Part shown: piece by piece, positions 55,001 to 61,595 of the stretch
Layout: each line of letters starts with the position of its first letter
Position numbering within the stretch: the first letter of the stretch is position 1
Assembly: GCA_002427605.1 (NCBI GenBank)
Contig: DIRT01000017.1
Location: forward strand, 13,336 to 77,335
DNA length: 64,000 bases
Reading direction: 5' to 3'
DNA from: Bacteroidales bacterium UBA5429
Lineage (GTDB): Bacteria > Bacteroidota > Bacteroidia > Bacteroidales > WCHB1-69
Notes under the pieces: model-generated
What the model was told of the DNA's origin: nothing
Seen by the model: only the letters and a program-made list of their open reading frames with translations
The model's database searches: none
Position numbers and translations under genes: made by a program

Positions 55001-56845
55001 AGCTACGACTTCTCCTTCTGGTATATAACTGATGGAATTACTGGATGGCAAACTTTACAAACAGCTGTTTGTTCAGGTCAGGATGCTGCTAATGTACTCC
55101 AGGTTTTAAATACAATTACTACTCCAAATAATACCGTTTATCAAAAAGTACAGACAACATTTGTGCCAACGACTACTGATACCTATTATTTCTCAATTTA
55201 TTGTCAAGCGAATACCAGCCCATGGTATCTGACAATGGATGATTTTACCTTAGAGTACACCCCAAGTTGTCCTACTCCAACTAATATAATAGTGGATAAC
55301 ATTACTGCTTCTTCAGCTAACTTGTCATGGACTGCATCTGTTAATGCAAGCTCATTTGACATTGAATATGGAGAAGCCGGCTTTACCTTGGGTACAGGAA
55401 CCCTGATCTCTTCAGTAACCAATCCGTATACCCTTACTAACTTAACTGATGCATCAACTTATGATGTCTATGTTAGAGCTAATTGCGGCCCTGGAGATCA
55501 AAGCGCATGGTCTGATAAGAGAACCTTCCTCACAACTCAAATTCCATTGACAGTGCCATTCCTTATTGACTTTGAAGTCTCTTCAGGCTTCCAATTTGCG
55601 AATAATCAAAGTGGTAATGCCTGGTATATTGGAAATGCTGCCGGAGTTAACAATACTCCATTGGGATCTTATGGAATGTATATTTCCAATGATGGCGGTC
55701 AAACCAATAGCTATGGCGCTCCATTTAGTATAGTTTGGGCATACAGGGATATCTATTTCACTCCTTCAACTTCCGATTATACCCTTACTTATGATTGGAA
55801 GTCTCTCGGAGAAATAGGTTACGACTATCATGCTCTCTATATTGGTGAAATTCATACACCAACTCCTTCTGCAACCGCCTCGAATGTAATTCCAACCGGA
55901 ACAGTTCAATTGGGTGGAAACTTAACTCAAACACAACAAGCTGACTGGTTAACTGAAACACATCAATTGAGCGCTGCTACCTACTCCGGAGAAACTATGA
56001 GACTCTACTTTATGTGGAGAAGTGACGGTGGTATTCATAATAATCCCCCTGTTGCTGTGGATAATATCGCTATTTCTATGGAAACAGTTCCATCTTGTGA
56101 TACTCCTACAAACTTACAAGTAACTAACATTACTAATCAGGCTGCTACAGCTACCTGGACTCCCGGTGGTTCCGAAACTTCATGGCAAGTGGAATATAAA
56201 TTGGTTTCTTCTGCGAATTGGACTTCAGCAACTACGAATGTTGCAGAATATACGATGACAGGATTACAAAGCAATTCAGACTACCATGTACGTGTTCAAG
56301 CAATTTGTACTGACGGTGAGAGTGATTTTACAACTCCGGTTTCATTCACAATAGAAGGAGAGGTAACTTATACCATTACAGCTACTGCCGGACCAAACGG
56401 TACGATTACTCCTTCAGGAGCAGTTACTGTTGCAGATGGTGGCTCTCAAACCTTTACTTTTGAACCTGCTGCAGGCTACCAGATTGAAACTATACTGGTG
56501 GATAATCAACCACAACCTATCGCTGATTCCTATACATTTACCAACGTTCTGAATGATCACACAATTCATGTTGACTTTGCTGTGGGGATCAATGAAAATG
56601 AGTTGACACAAGCAGTTCAACTATTCCCTAACCCTACTTCAGCAACAATAGAATTGAGGTTTAATAATGATCTCTTTATGATGTCAGAATGTAATATTTA
56701 TGACATGTATGGTAAATTGATGCAACAAACTGTCATTCAAGATGAAGCGATGACTCTAGATGTAACGAATTATGCTGCAGGTGTTTACTTTGTAAAAATT
56801 GAAACAACACAAGGCGTGGTAACTAAAAAGTTTGTAAAACAATAA
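49010..56845 (+). CDS. Giant modular T9SS-exported adhesin-like protein (2611 aa)
   Basis: After a signal peptide ending VVHGQ comes a LamG/concanavalin-like domain (about 28-210, with LEAWIYP and GKIDEVRIWNAALSE), a sialidase-N-terminal-like beta domain (about 260-405), then alternating fibronectin type III units and choice-of-anchor/MAM-like jelly-roll domains. The FN3 units recur with the pattern SCxxPxxLxxxxIxxxSxxLxW and the YxVxVRAxC motif. Near the end is a bacterial-repeat (InlB B-like) domain starting YTITATAGPNGTITPSG, then a T9SS type A tail (VQLFPNPTSATIEL to KKFVKQ). It should be a surface or secreted binding protein for glycan or host material. No catalytic motif is seen. A terminator follows. 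Confidence 0.88.
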   Translation: MSRKIYFIFSLFMLFSLNHVVHGQNHALSFSSSSTYAQIPHESSLNITTAVTLEAWIYPTAWKAQVYEGCIINKESTSGGSGYMLRCGANGTLNFNLGTPNGWKEVNSAPGALQLNTWQHVAGVFDGNTLKIYIDGQLQSNTLAYSGVIGTNTTPIEIGRCYSYTSRYFQGKIDEVRIWNAALSETDISTYYNQSVDASHPSYANLVCYYEMDDINTDTDGDGNKDLVPTVGVAGEIYGTDYTATCNPLFTSSAPTGDVLLSTHQITSDATIGGVNQQILRIKVSAFDEVQLSQMVFQTNGTTSISDISNAKVYYTGSSSSFSSTNQFGSTITTPPGANTNMTFTGQQTIPCGTSYLWLTYDIDANATLGNFVDGAFISATIDGIPYAPDVSEPVGSRTISESCTHTLKLSSYMTTGWSGGTAKVLVDGSEVLTDVGSTFTSGSGPVSVEFSASTGNQITVIRTQDGSSPYSMMVSILDVNGTVILPQTNVTPTGVGAVAYCGGIVYTDPATDITAYSVQLNGSYENCTPWESGFRYKKTNETIWNYVQEYSNPMIYYLQTIEPSSSYHYQAYAIVDVDTLLGELVNFQTPCIPTSVPFEENFNSTSLPICWTNSSSNSFDFVSYGSNPTTTPFEGSGMARFAGYSYGSGAVGYLATPEFDNLTEGMEVKFWFYRQNYNTSYTNGALRVYANDANNNVGATLLTTVQRVYFHTPAEEASGWYQYTVTIPAGYFTHIIFEATSDWYGNMFLDAVSIDYPSSCPAPPYSSLAVITTDQSSVTFNWERGGQESVWEVAYKEADDNDADWSYESVYDTIYTLYNLQPATSYLVKVRAICSAGDESSWTIIRQFATGCEPFETLPFVENFVNTEINDIPLCFDKLTTGPAYVKTVVFSNEKMIQLSSEGVENYSFFILPATLEPVNNLRIKFKYYGGQNHLFKIGYISDIVDPTSFVEIHNVLLSNSGGWYSYDIISNETLYGNERVAIQIQMPAQHYARLDSITMMVQPSCTEPSGLTMVGVDINEITLDWIGNASAYNLEYKENSETSWNTVNYVNPPYTVSGLTQNTTYDFKVQSVCDGGDVSVFTPVLTASTLCDVITQLPYVEDFETTPIGAIPTCYDKIVSTNTQCQVIDYETEAPGAGKVLEMSFAYGSSGDCFIILPKIDEPLNTLRVGFKYLGGSDNHKFGYMVDPTNSASFVEVASVDIPANVGWFFVNLMTDNQLTGSERIAIKYNANASWHNNRYDSLTVDYMPSCMSPFNLTATEIDAYTYELNWSAPTVGSAVDYNLSYKASTDASWTTIYNVTPPYTLGQLIPITTYQFKVQTNCSVGETSDFSMATSFTTPCAPITPPTVVEPFNSMPPNACWTRKRGSLPATGNAVLSDMSGGWNTRTTLSGNTAAVNYWSTNVDYWLITPTYDLGDGSQTYQIDFELATTAYNNANPGNLDQNSSARFVVLISTDNGLTWNSDGILREWNNSGTGIGFNTLNNTLQTQSIALIDPVTQMPYTGLVKFAFFAFQNVAGTDSDLHMDNFQVLNYSPCMRPSSLMASDITESSLNLSWVENGTSTSWIIEYGPTGFTPGAGFIETTVTNPHALQGLTPNTVYDIYVQSDCGGTYSEYSNPITVATYPTPVQLPYYNDFETTSTHSDFGFKNGTQINKWYIGNATNNPDVNNTPGGENALYISNDGGNTWVYTPGSGNNASRVYAYIDIEVPVGTTEIKLDFDWKANGYEYNYDFLRVYMAPRNIPFTAGQNPPTVNGVNYDAAAQIGNYTGGTGEHWLSRQTTWQHKQFLIKSDQFTDLGGNTWRLYFHWRNDRSTADQPPAVVDNIAIEVVTCTSPSQLTASNISSSEVDLAWTENGTATQWVIEYKKAVETTWQTVNVSQNPYTITNLDPATAYKFRVMSDCISELSAYTNEITVLTACAPITTIPWNEGFESLTAPATLPACWAATNFTSKTNTQIVDNNSYNRNARSGSGAAYFVWGANDYFFTPGFELEAGMSYDFSFWYITDGITGWQTLQTAVCSGQDAANVLQVLNTITTPNNTVYQKVQTTFVPTTTDTYYFSIYCQANTSPWYLTMDDFTLEYTPSCPTPTNIIVDNITASSANLSWTASVNASSFDIEYGEAGFTLGTGTLISSVTNPYTLTNLTDASTYDVYVRANCGPGDQSAWSDKRTFLTTQIPLTVPFLIDFEVSSGFQFANNQSGNAWYIGNAAGVNNTPLGSYGMYISNDGGQTNSYGAPFSIVWAYRDIYFTPSTSDYTLTYDWKSLGEIGYDYHALYIGEIHTPTPSATASNVIPTGTVQLGGNLTQTQQADWLTETHQLSAATYSGETMRLYFMWRSDGGIHNNPPVAVDNIAISMETVPSCDTPTNLQVTNITNQAATATWTPGGSETSWQVEYKLVSSANWTSATTNVAEYTMTGLQSNSDYHVRVQAICTDGESDFTTPVSFTIEGEVTYTITATAGPNGTITPSGAVTVADGGSQTFTFEPAAGYQIETILVDNQPQPIADSYTFTNVLNDHTIHVDFAVGINENELTQAVQLFPNPTSATIELRFNNDLFMMSECNIYDMYGKLMQQTVIQDEAMTLDVTNYAAGVYFVKIETTQGVVTKKFVKQ

Positions 56846-56872
56846 GTCTAAATAACACACTTCATATTTTTG

Positions 56873-56907
56873 AAAGAGCTGCTCTCACACGGGTGGCTCT
56901 TTTTTTC
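56873..56907 (+). terminator. Terminator of the giant adhesin gene
   Basis: AAAGAGC pairs with GCTCTTT across a 16-base region that can pair further, followed by a T run. It lies 28 bases after the stop codon. Confidence 0.8.
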
Positions 56908-56949
56908 TTTAAATTGCAAAAAAAAGAGAATAATTTATGTAAAAACCAC

Positions 56950-56957
56950 TATCTTTG
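56950..56957 (+). promoter_or_regulatory. Orphan Bacteroidota -7 promoter box
   Basis: TATCTTTG matches TAnnTTTG, but the next gene on this strand (57232) has its own box at 57203. No open frame of note follows this one within 245 bases. Confidence 0.5.
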
Positions 56958-57202
56958 CACTTCTAAGTTTATTGATTCCTATTTTTATGAAATAAAAAAA
57001 TAAGGGGGGACGGAAGGGTATACCACTGCCCAAAATCATACCAACCGGATACTACTGAACTTTGAAGCCAAATCGTGTATCAGAAACCCAAAATCAACCC
57101 CAAATGACTACAGTTTCCCACGATCAGTTTCAAACTGAAGAGTGTAAAAAGATTGCCACAGGAAAGGTTATATTTAATTTGCATTTTTTTTTCAAAAAAA
57201 TG
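56958..57202 (+). other. Non-coding stretch behind an orphan promoter
   Basis: The 386-base gap 56846-57231 holds a terminator, an orphan promoter, this 245-base stretch and the yeiH promoter. The stretch includes a run of six G at 57004-57009 and a GC-richer middle. The only frame with an ATG is about 35 codons from 57104, beginning MTTVSHDQFQTEECKK, with no recognisable family and running into the yeiH promoter. It may be a small RNA, a decayed gene start, or an insertion scar. Confidence 0.3.
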
Positions 57203-57210
57203 TACTTTTG
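57203..57210 (+). promoter_or_regulatory. Bacteroidota -7 promoter box for the YeiH-family gene
   Basis: TACTTTTG matches TAnnTTTG, 21 bases upstream of the ATG at 57232. Confidence 0.65.
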
Positions 57211-57231
57211 CAAGTTTAAAAAAAGTACTAT

Positions 57232-58188
57232 ATGAAAAATAATAATTTTACTAACTTTTTTGGAAGTCTAAGAAGTAGCCAATGGCTCTATTCCATTGTT
57301 ATCGTGCTCTGTTTTATGCCGTTTATCTCACCGGCAATAGCGTTATTTATCGGTTTGATATTTTCTTTTATCGGGATTAAGCACGATAGTTTACACAAAT
57401 ATACGTCAAAGACGCTGCAAGCTTCTATTGTTTTAATGGGATTTGGCATGAGTCTGAGCGATGTGATACAATCATCCAAAGCGGGATTTATCGAAACTAT
57501 CATTTCCGTGACTGTTGTAATGTTTTTAGGTATTGCACTGGGGAAATTGCTGAAAGTGGAGAAAAATACTTCATTGCTCATTGCTACCGGTACCGCCATT
57601 TGCGGTGGAAGTGCTATTGCTGCCGTTGCCCCCATTATTAACAGCAAGAACTATCAAACATCATTTGCTCTGATTGTTGTGTTTGTATTGAATGCAGTTG
57701 CACTTTTTATTTTTCCGCCTATTGGACACAAATTGGGACTCAGTCAGGAAGCCTTTGGGAACTGGGCAGCTATAGCTATCCACGATACCAGCTCGGTAGT
57801 GGGTGCAGGAGCTATCTACGGTGAAAAAGCATTGCAAGTTGCCACTACCGTAAAACTGATCCGTGCCTTGTGGATTATCCCATTGGCATTGGTTATCGCT
57901 TTTGTGAACAAAACAGAAGACAAGAAATCGATTAAAATTCCTTGGTTTATCTTCATTTTCGTGTTAGCCATTATTTTTGCCAATATCTTCCCATCCATGC
58001 AAGAAAGTTATGTTCATTTCAGTTGGTTAGGCAGACGCGGTATGGTAGTAGCATTATTCCTCATTGGCTCCAATATCACTGTTTCCGAAATTAAGAAATC
58101 AGGTCCCCGTAGCTTTGTTCTCGGTGTTTCATTGTGGATTATCATTTCTGTAGGATCACTTATTTTCCTTAACCTTGCAGGGTTCTAA
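57232..58188 (+). CDS. YeiH family putative sulfate/anion exporter
   Basis: A 318-residue integral membrane protein with about ten helices. Family features are the conserved LLIATGTAICGGSAIAAVAP segment (visible as TAICGGSAIAA) and WAAIAIHDTSSVVGAGAIYG in part (AIHDTSSVVGA). Members of this family (PSE/YeiH) are annotated as putative sulfate exporters; transport of sulfonate- or sulfur-containing anions has been proposed for relatives, but the substrate is open here. The next gene, an interrupted lipoprotein, begins 46 bases later in A/T-only-looking DNA. Confidence 0.85.
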   Translation: MKNNNFTNFFGSLRSSQWLYSIVIVLCFMPFISPAIALFIGLIFSFIGIKHDSLHKYTSKTLQASIVLMGFGMSLSDVIQSSKAGFIETIISVTVVMFLGIALGKLLKVEKNTSLLIATGTAICGGSAIAAVAPIINSKNYQTSFALIVVFVLNAVALFIFPPIGHKLGLSQEAFGNWAAIAIHDTSSVVGAGAIYGEKALQVATTVKLIRALWIIPLALVIAFVNKTEDKKSIKIPWFIFIFVLAIIFANIFPSMQESYVHFSWLGRRGMVVALFLIGSNITVSEIKKSGPRSFVLGVSLWIIISVGSLIFLNLAGF

Positions 58189-58234
58189 AAAAAATAAAAA
58201 TAATTAAAATTTAATTAAAAAATATATAAAAATT

Positions 58235-59455
58235 ATGAGATTACTCCTTCCGTTTATTTTCTTATTATTCTTTGTGCAATGTAAACAACAAGAGAACACA
58301 ACTCAAGAGCAAAACAATACAATTCGGGTTGCTGTTTTCGATGGGCATGGCGGAGCGCAAACCTGTATCTGGGAAACAGTAGCAGCTTTGAAGTTAGATC
58401 CGGAAATGAGCGTTCGTACCATTACCACTGCCGATAATGCTAATAATGTTCTCGATTCAATCGATGCCATTGTGATTCCCGGAGGCGGAGGTAGTCGTCA
58501 GTTTTTAAATTTGAGCGCATTGAACCAACAGCGAATCAAAGATTTTGTTGCGGCCGGTGGGGGAGCAGTGGGAATTTGTGCAGGAGCCTATCTCTTTTCC
58601 AATACTCCCGATTATGCCTGTATGCAACTCAATGGAGCTCACGCAATAGACATTGAACATGATAATCATGGACACGGTATATCCAAATTCACGCTCACCA
58701 ATGAGGGCAAAAAGATATTTCCCGAGCTTGCAAATCGCGATACTTTATATGTGATGTACTACGAAGGTCCCGTTTTGGTATAAAATGAAAGTGATACCAT
58801 TTCATATAAAACTTTGGCTATCATGGAGAGTGATGTCCACAAAGAAGGTAACGCTCCCAAAAATATGACCAATAATAAAACCTTTTTTATTACCAATTAC
58901 TACGGCAAAGGTCGGGTTTTTAGTTCCATCGCACATCCTGATGCAACTCCGGGTATGATCTGGATGATTCCGCGTATGGTACGCTGGACATTAAATCTAC
59001 CACTCAAAGAATACAAGTCTGAGGTAGTTAATCCCGATATATTCAACCGTGAAATCTTAATGAGTGTCAGCGATTTAAAGCAAGAATCAGCCTATTATCA
59101 GACATTTTTGTATGGCACACCGGAAGAGAAAATCGCAGCGCTGGATTGGTTGCAATCAAAACATTCGTGGTCTGCAAAACGATGGGTACAGGGCTTATTG
59201 TTCGATGCCGACCCCAAAGTACGTGTGCGTGCTGCCCAATACATTGCCGATACGCACTATCTACACTATCTACCGGATTTAAAAGCCGCTTACAATTCAG
59301 AAAAAGATCCTCAAACAAAAGAGCAACTCAAAGAACAACTGGATAAACTGAAAATATCGGAACCACTCTTTAAAACGAAATTGTACCAGAAAAGTAGTAC
59401 ATTTGCAGTTGTTAATATAATAACAAATCATGCTATTAATATTCGACATAGGTAA
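58235..59455 (+). pseudogene. Biotin-protein-ligase N-terminal-like (BPL_N) lipoprotein, interrupted by one in-frame TAA
   Basis: Two open segments, 58235-58780 and 58784-59455, are in the same frame, parted only by TAA at 58781-58783. Read through they make one 406-residue protein. It has a lipobox (LFFVQCKQQ), then a class I glutamine amidotransferase-like BPL_N domain with VFDGHGGA, IVIPGGGG and the nucleophile-like elbow GGGAVGICAGAYL; downstream of the stop the same domain continues (YYGKGRVFSSIAHPD), followed by a helical HEAT-like tail. The second part has no strong start; TTG at 58814 is the first. The end overlaps coaX by 26 bases. Its role is unknown; the stop suggests a recent pseudogene or sequence error. 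Confidence 0.78.
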
Positions 59456-60224
59456 TACTAACGTTAAGGTTGCTTTGTTTGAGTCAGATCAATTGCTGCA
59501 CTATTGGCGTGTTAATACTGACCCCAATTGCTGCGGCGATCAATATTTTGATCAAATTAATGCACTGTTTAAAGATTACAACCTGGATGTTAAACAGATC
59601 AGTGATGTAGTTGTCAGTTCGGTAGTGCCTCAACTGATAGAAGCTTTTATCACTGTAACACAGCGTTTACTAGACAAAGAGCCGTTGGTCATAAGTTCGG
59701 AAATATACCACAAACTGCCGGTTACTATTCCTCCAACGGCTGTAAATGAAATCGGTACAGATTTGCTCTGTAATGCCGTGCAGGCATGGGAAACCTATCA
59801 TCAACCTTGTATTGTGGTCGATTTCGGAACAGCTCTTTCTTTTGTAGCTGTAGGTGACAAAGCCAATATATTGGGTGTAGCCATTGCTCCCGGTATGGGT
59901 ACAGCTATAAAATCGCTCTTTAGCAATACCGCGCAACTCCCTTCGGTGCCGCTGGAAATACCATCCTCAAGTTTGGGTATTGATACTATCATGGCGATTC
60001 AAAGCGGTATCATATTTGGCTACAAAGGATTAGTCGAAGGGGTTATTAATCAGCTGAAGGCAGATATGCAAAAACAGGAAAATATCAAACCCGAAACGAT
60101 CATCACCATAGCTACAGGCGGTTTGAGTGGTGTATTAGAACCCATAACAACCATATTCGATTATTTCGATAAATCACACACCCTCAACGGATTATACACT
60201 ATTGCAAAATATGCATTAAAATAG
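59430..60224 (+). CDS. coaX: Type III pantothenate kinase
   Basis: A 264-residue ASKHA-fold kinase. DIGNTNVKVALFE at the start is the phosphate-1 motif, DFGTALSFVAVG in the middle is the adenosine-side aspartate motif, and GVAIAPGMGTAIKSLF follows. It phosphorylates pantothenate in the first step of coenzyme A synthesis. The ATG lies within the last 26 bases of the preceding interrupted gene, indicating translational coupling or a decayed 3' end of that gene. Together with coaD (12825) it shows a full type III route. Confidence 0.93.
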   Translation: MLLIFDIGNTNVKVALFESDQLLHYWRVNTDPNCCGDQYFDQINALFKDYNLDVKQISDVVVSSVVPQLIEAFITVTQRLLDKEPLVISSEIYHKLPVTIPPTAVNEIGTDLLCNAVQAWETYHQPCIVVDFGTALSFVAVGDKANILGVAIAPGMGTAIKSLFSNTAQLPSVPLEIPSSSLGIDTIMAIQSGIIFGYKGLVEGVINQLKADMQKQENIKPETIITIATGGLSGVLEPITTIFDYFDKSHTLNGLYTIAKYALK

Positions 60225-60348
60225 TAGTAAAGTGACTTGGCTACAAATTGTAGTCAACCGAGAATGTGGTCTACTAAATCATTTTTTTAATATTGAACTT
60301 TTTGTTAATAAAAGAACAAAAATAGTTGCTTGTTTACAAGAAAAATAG

Positions 60349-60356
60349 TAAATTTG
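60349..60356 (+). promoter_or_regulatory. Bacteroidota -7 promoter box in the decayed zone
   Basis: TAAATTTG matches TAnnTTTG, 51 bases upstream of the ATG of a small open frame (60408). Between coaX and this box (60225-60348) I see nothing else. Confidence 0.5.
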
Positions 60357-60407
60357 CACTTGTAAAAAGAAGAGTAAAATCTTTAAAGTAACAGATAAAA
60401 CAAAACC

Positions 60408-60578
60408 ATGAGCAGCACCAAAATATCCATTCATTTCTTTAAAAGTTCGACTATTTCCAAAATGGAAACAGTCGTGAATAGAGGATTTATGGGAGAGGTT
60501 CAAGAATTGATATGTGATTTTGATAAAAAGTGTGGTTATTTCCATTTTGGAAACAACCACTCAACACGGGGCAATTGA
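60408..60578 (+). CDS. Small open frame (56 aa), doubtful, containing twin inverted repeats
   Basis: A 56-codon frame starting MSSTKISIHFFKSS and ending HSTRGN. The first residues resemble the start of Bacteroidota KilA-N/BRO or RhuM-type proteins, but the rest does not continue that family. Two long inverted repeats (60449-60473 and 60532-60560) lie inside it, which argues for a regulatory or mobile-element remnant rather than a real protein. It has a plausible promoter at 60349. Confidence 0.3.
   Translation: MSSTKISIHFFKSSTISKMETVVNRGFMGEVQELICDFDKKCGYFHFGNNHSTRGN
60449..60473. repeat. Inverted repeat 1 with core TTTCCAAAATGGAAA
   Basis: A 25-base near-palindrome: arms of 10 bases (GACTATTTCC and GGAAACAGTC, one mismatch) around AAAAT. 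It shares its TTTCC-N5-GGAAA core, and the same single mismatch, with the repeat at 60532-60560. It could be an operator for a dimeric regulator or a hairpin. Confidence 0.85.
60532..60560. repeat. Inverted repeat 2 with core TTTCCATTTTGGAAA
   Basis: A 29-base near-palindrome: arms of 12 bases (GTGGTTATTTCC and GGAAACAACCAC, one mismatch) around ATTTT. The centre is 85 bases from that of repeat 1, close to eight helical turns, and the core is the complement-oriented version of the first. Confidence 0.85.
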
Positions 60579-60640
60579 GGGATGAGTTTTCTAATTTTGA
60601 TAAAAATATAAAATGACTGATATAAACTAACCGTAGAACT

Positions 60641-60730
60641 ATGACAAACCAAGTACAACTTTTTGAAGAGAAAAAACTACGAAAACGTGATACTTTGCTC
60701 GGAGATTACATAGGGACAAATTGTCCCCAG
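60641..60730 (+). pseudogene. Possible N-terminal fragment of a BRO/KilA-N-type protein
   Basis: The frame begins MTNQVQLFEEKKLR, which I recognise as the usual start of Bacteroidota Bro-N or RhuM-like proteins, but then loses resemblance and runs out of frame into the amidohydrolase fragment. The region 60579-60800 otherwise holds nothing recognised. The call rests on about 14 residues only. Confidence 0.3.
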
Positions 60731-60800
60731 GTAGTTATGACAACTCAAATTTCAACCCCTTCTAATTCAAAGGGTATAGAAACTAAACTAAGAACAGGTA

Positions 60801-61119
60801 GAAGGTTGGTCACACTTGTGCGGACACGATGCACACGCTACTATGCTGCTAGGTGCAGGAAAATACTTGGCAGAAACCAAAAACTTCAACGGTACTGTTC
60901 GTTTGATTTTCCAACCCGGAGAAGAAACGATGGAAAGAGCACCCCTACATGGGTAGCGAGGATTTCGCCTTCATGTTGAAAGAGAAAGCCGGTACTTACT
61001 GCATGATCGGGAATGGGGACACTTTCATGGTGCACCACCCCAAGTATGTTTTCAATCAAGATATGCTCAGCCGCGGGGCTACTTACTGGGTAGCTTTAAC
61101 TGAAGATTACCTGCAATAA
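60801..61119 (+). pseudogene. M20 amidohydrolase (hippurate hydrolase-like) remnant with internal deletion and frameshift
   Basis: Two pieces of one family lie in different frames. The first (60801-60956) includes LCGHDAHATMLLGAGKYL, the metal-binding GHDxH motif, and FQPGEET, then hits TAG. The second (from about 60946 to a TAA at 61117) reads YMGSEDFAFML to RGATYWVALTEDYL, the C-terminal end of the same family with its conserved SEDF metal ligand. About 200 residues between them and the whole N-terminus are missing. The gene is dead. A terminator at 61126 remains. Confidence 0.85.
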
Positions 61120-61125
61120 AAAATC

Positions 61126-61160
61126 AAAGGGGTGATGGATCTCCGTCCCCCCTTTTTTTC
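61126..61160 (+). terminator. Terminator after the M20 remnant
   Basis: AAAGGGG pairs with CCCCTTT across a 16-base loop, followed by a long T run. Confidence 0.7.
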
Positions 61161-61240
61161 TTTTTTTCAAGAAACTCTTAAGCAAAACTGAATAGTTCAA
61201 AATAAAGCAAGGCATTGCGTCTTTACGGCAATTTTATTTC

Positions 61241-61493
61241 TTACTTCTTACTTCTTACTTCTTATTTGGTATTTTAAATAAATGGGGGGCAGCATAAATG
61301 TTCCCTTTTTTGTTATCCCATTTCCCCACTCTGGAATATTTGACCTTTTTGGACATGTGTGATCAATTACGAATTACGAATTACGATTTTATAAGGTAGA
61401 AGGTAGAGGGTAGAAGGTAGAATGAATTTGCATTTATTTGAATATCAATAAGATATGATAAATAATTTTCAATTTTCAATTCTCAATTTTCAA
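61241..61493. repeat. Cluster of four heptanucleotide microsatellites upstream of hsdM
   Basis: The 61120-61595 gap holds four different 7-bp tandem arrays: TTACTTC x3 (61241-61261), AATTACG x3 (61365-61385), GGTAGAA x4 with one variant (61395-61422) and TTTTCAA x4 with one variant (61466-61493). All have the same 7-base period. The last ends 48 bases before the hsdM -7 box. No gene is seen in the gap. Confidence 0.85.
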
Positions 61494-61541
61494 TACTTTC
61501 GCCTTCCGACTTTTTCTCATTCCGCCTTCTGAAATTTTTTA

Positions 61542-61549
61542 TAACTTTG
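61542..61549 (+). promoter_or_regulatory. Bacteroidota -7 promoter box for hsdM
   Basis: TAACTTTG matches TAnnTTTG, 46 bases upstream of the hsdM ATG at 61596. Confidence 0.65.
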
Positions 61550-61595
61550 CAGAAAAATGCGTAAAGGCTAATTTGTAACTAATTTTGGACATTGT

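Noticed and set aside
60641..60979. A 112-residue plus-strand frame as a real gene
   Set aside because: Its second half is an out-of-frame reading of the M20 amidohydrolase remnant; only about 14 residues resemble a protein family.
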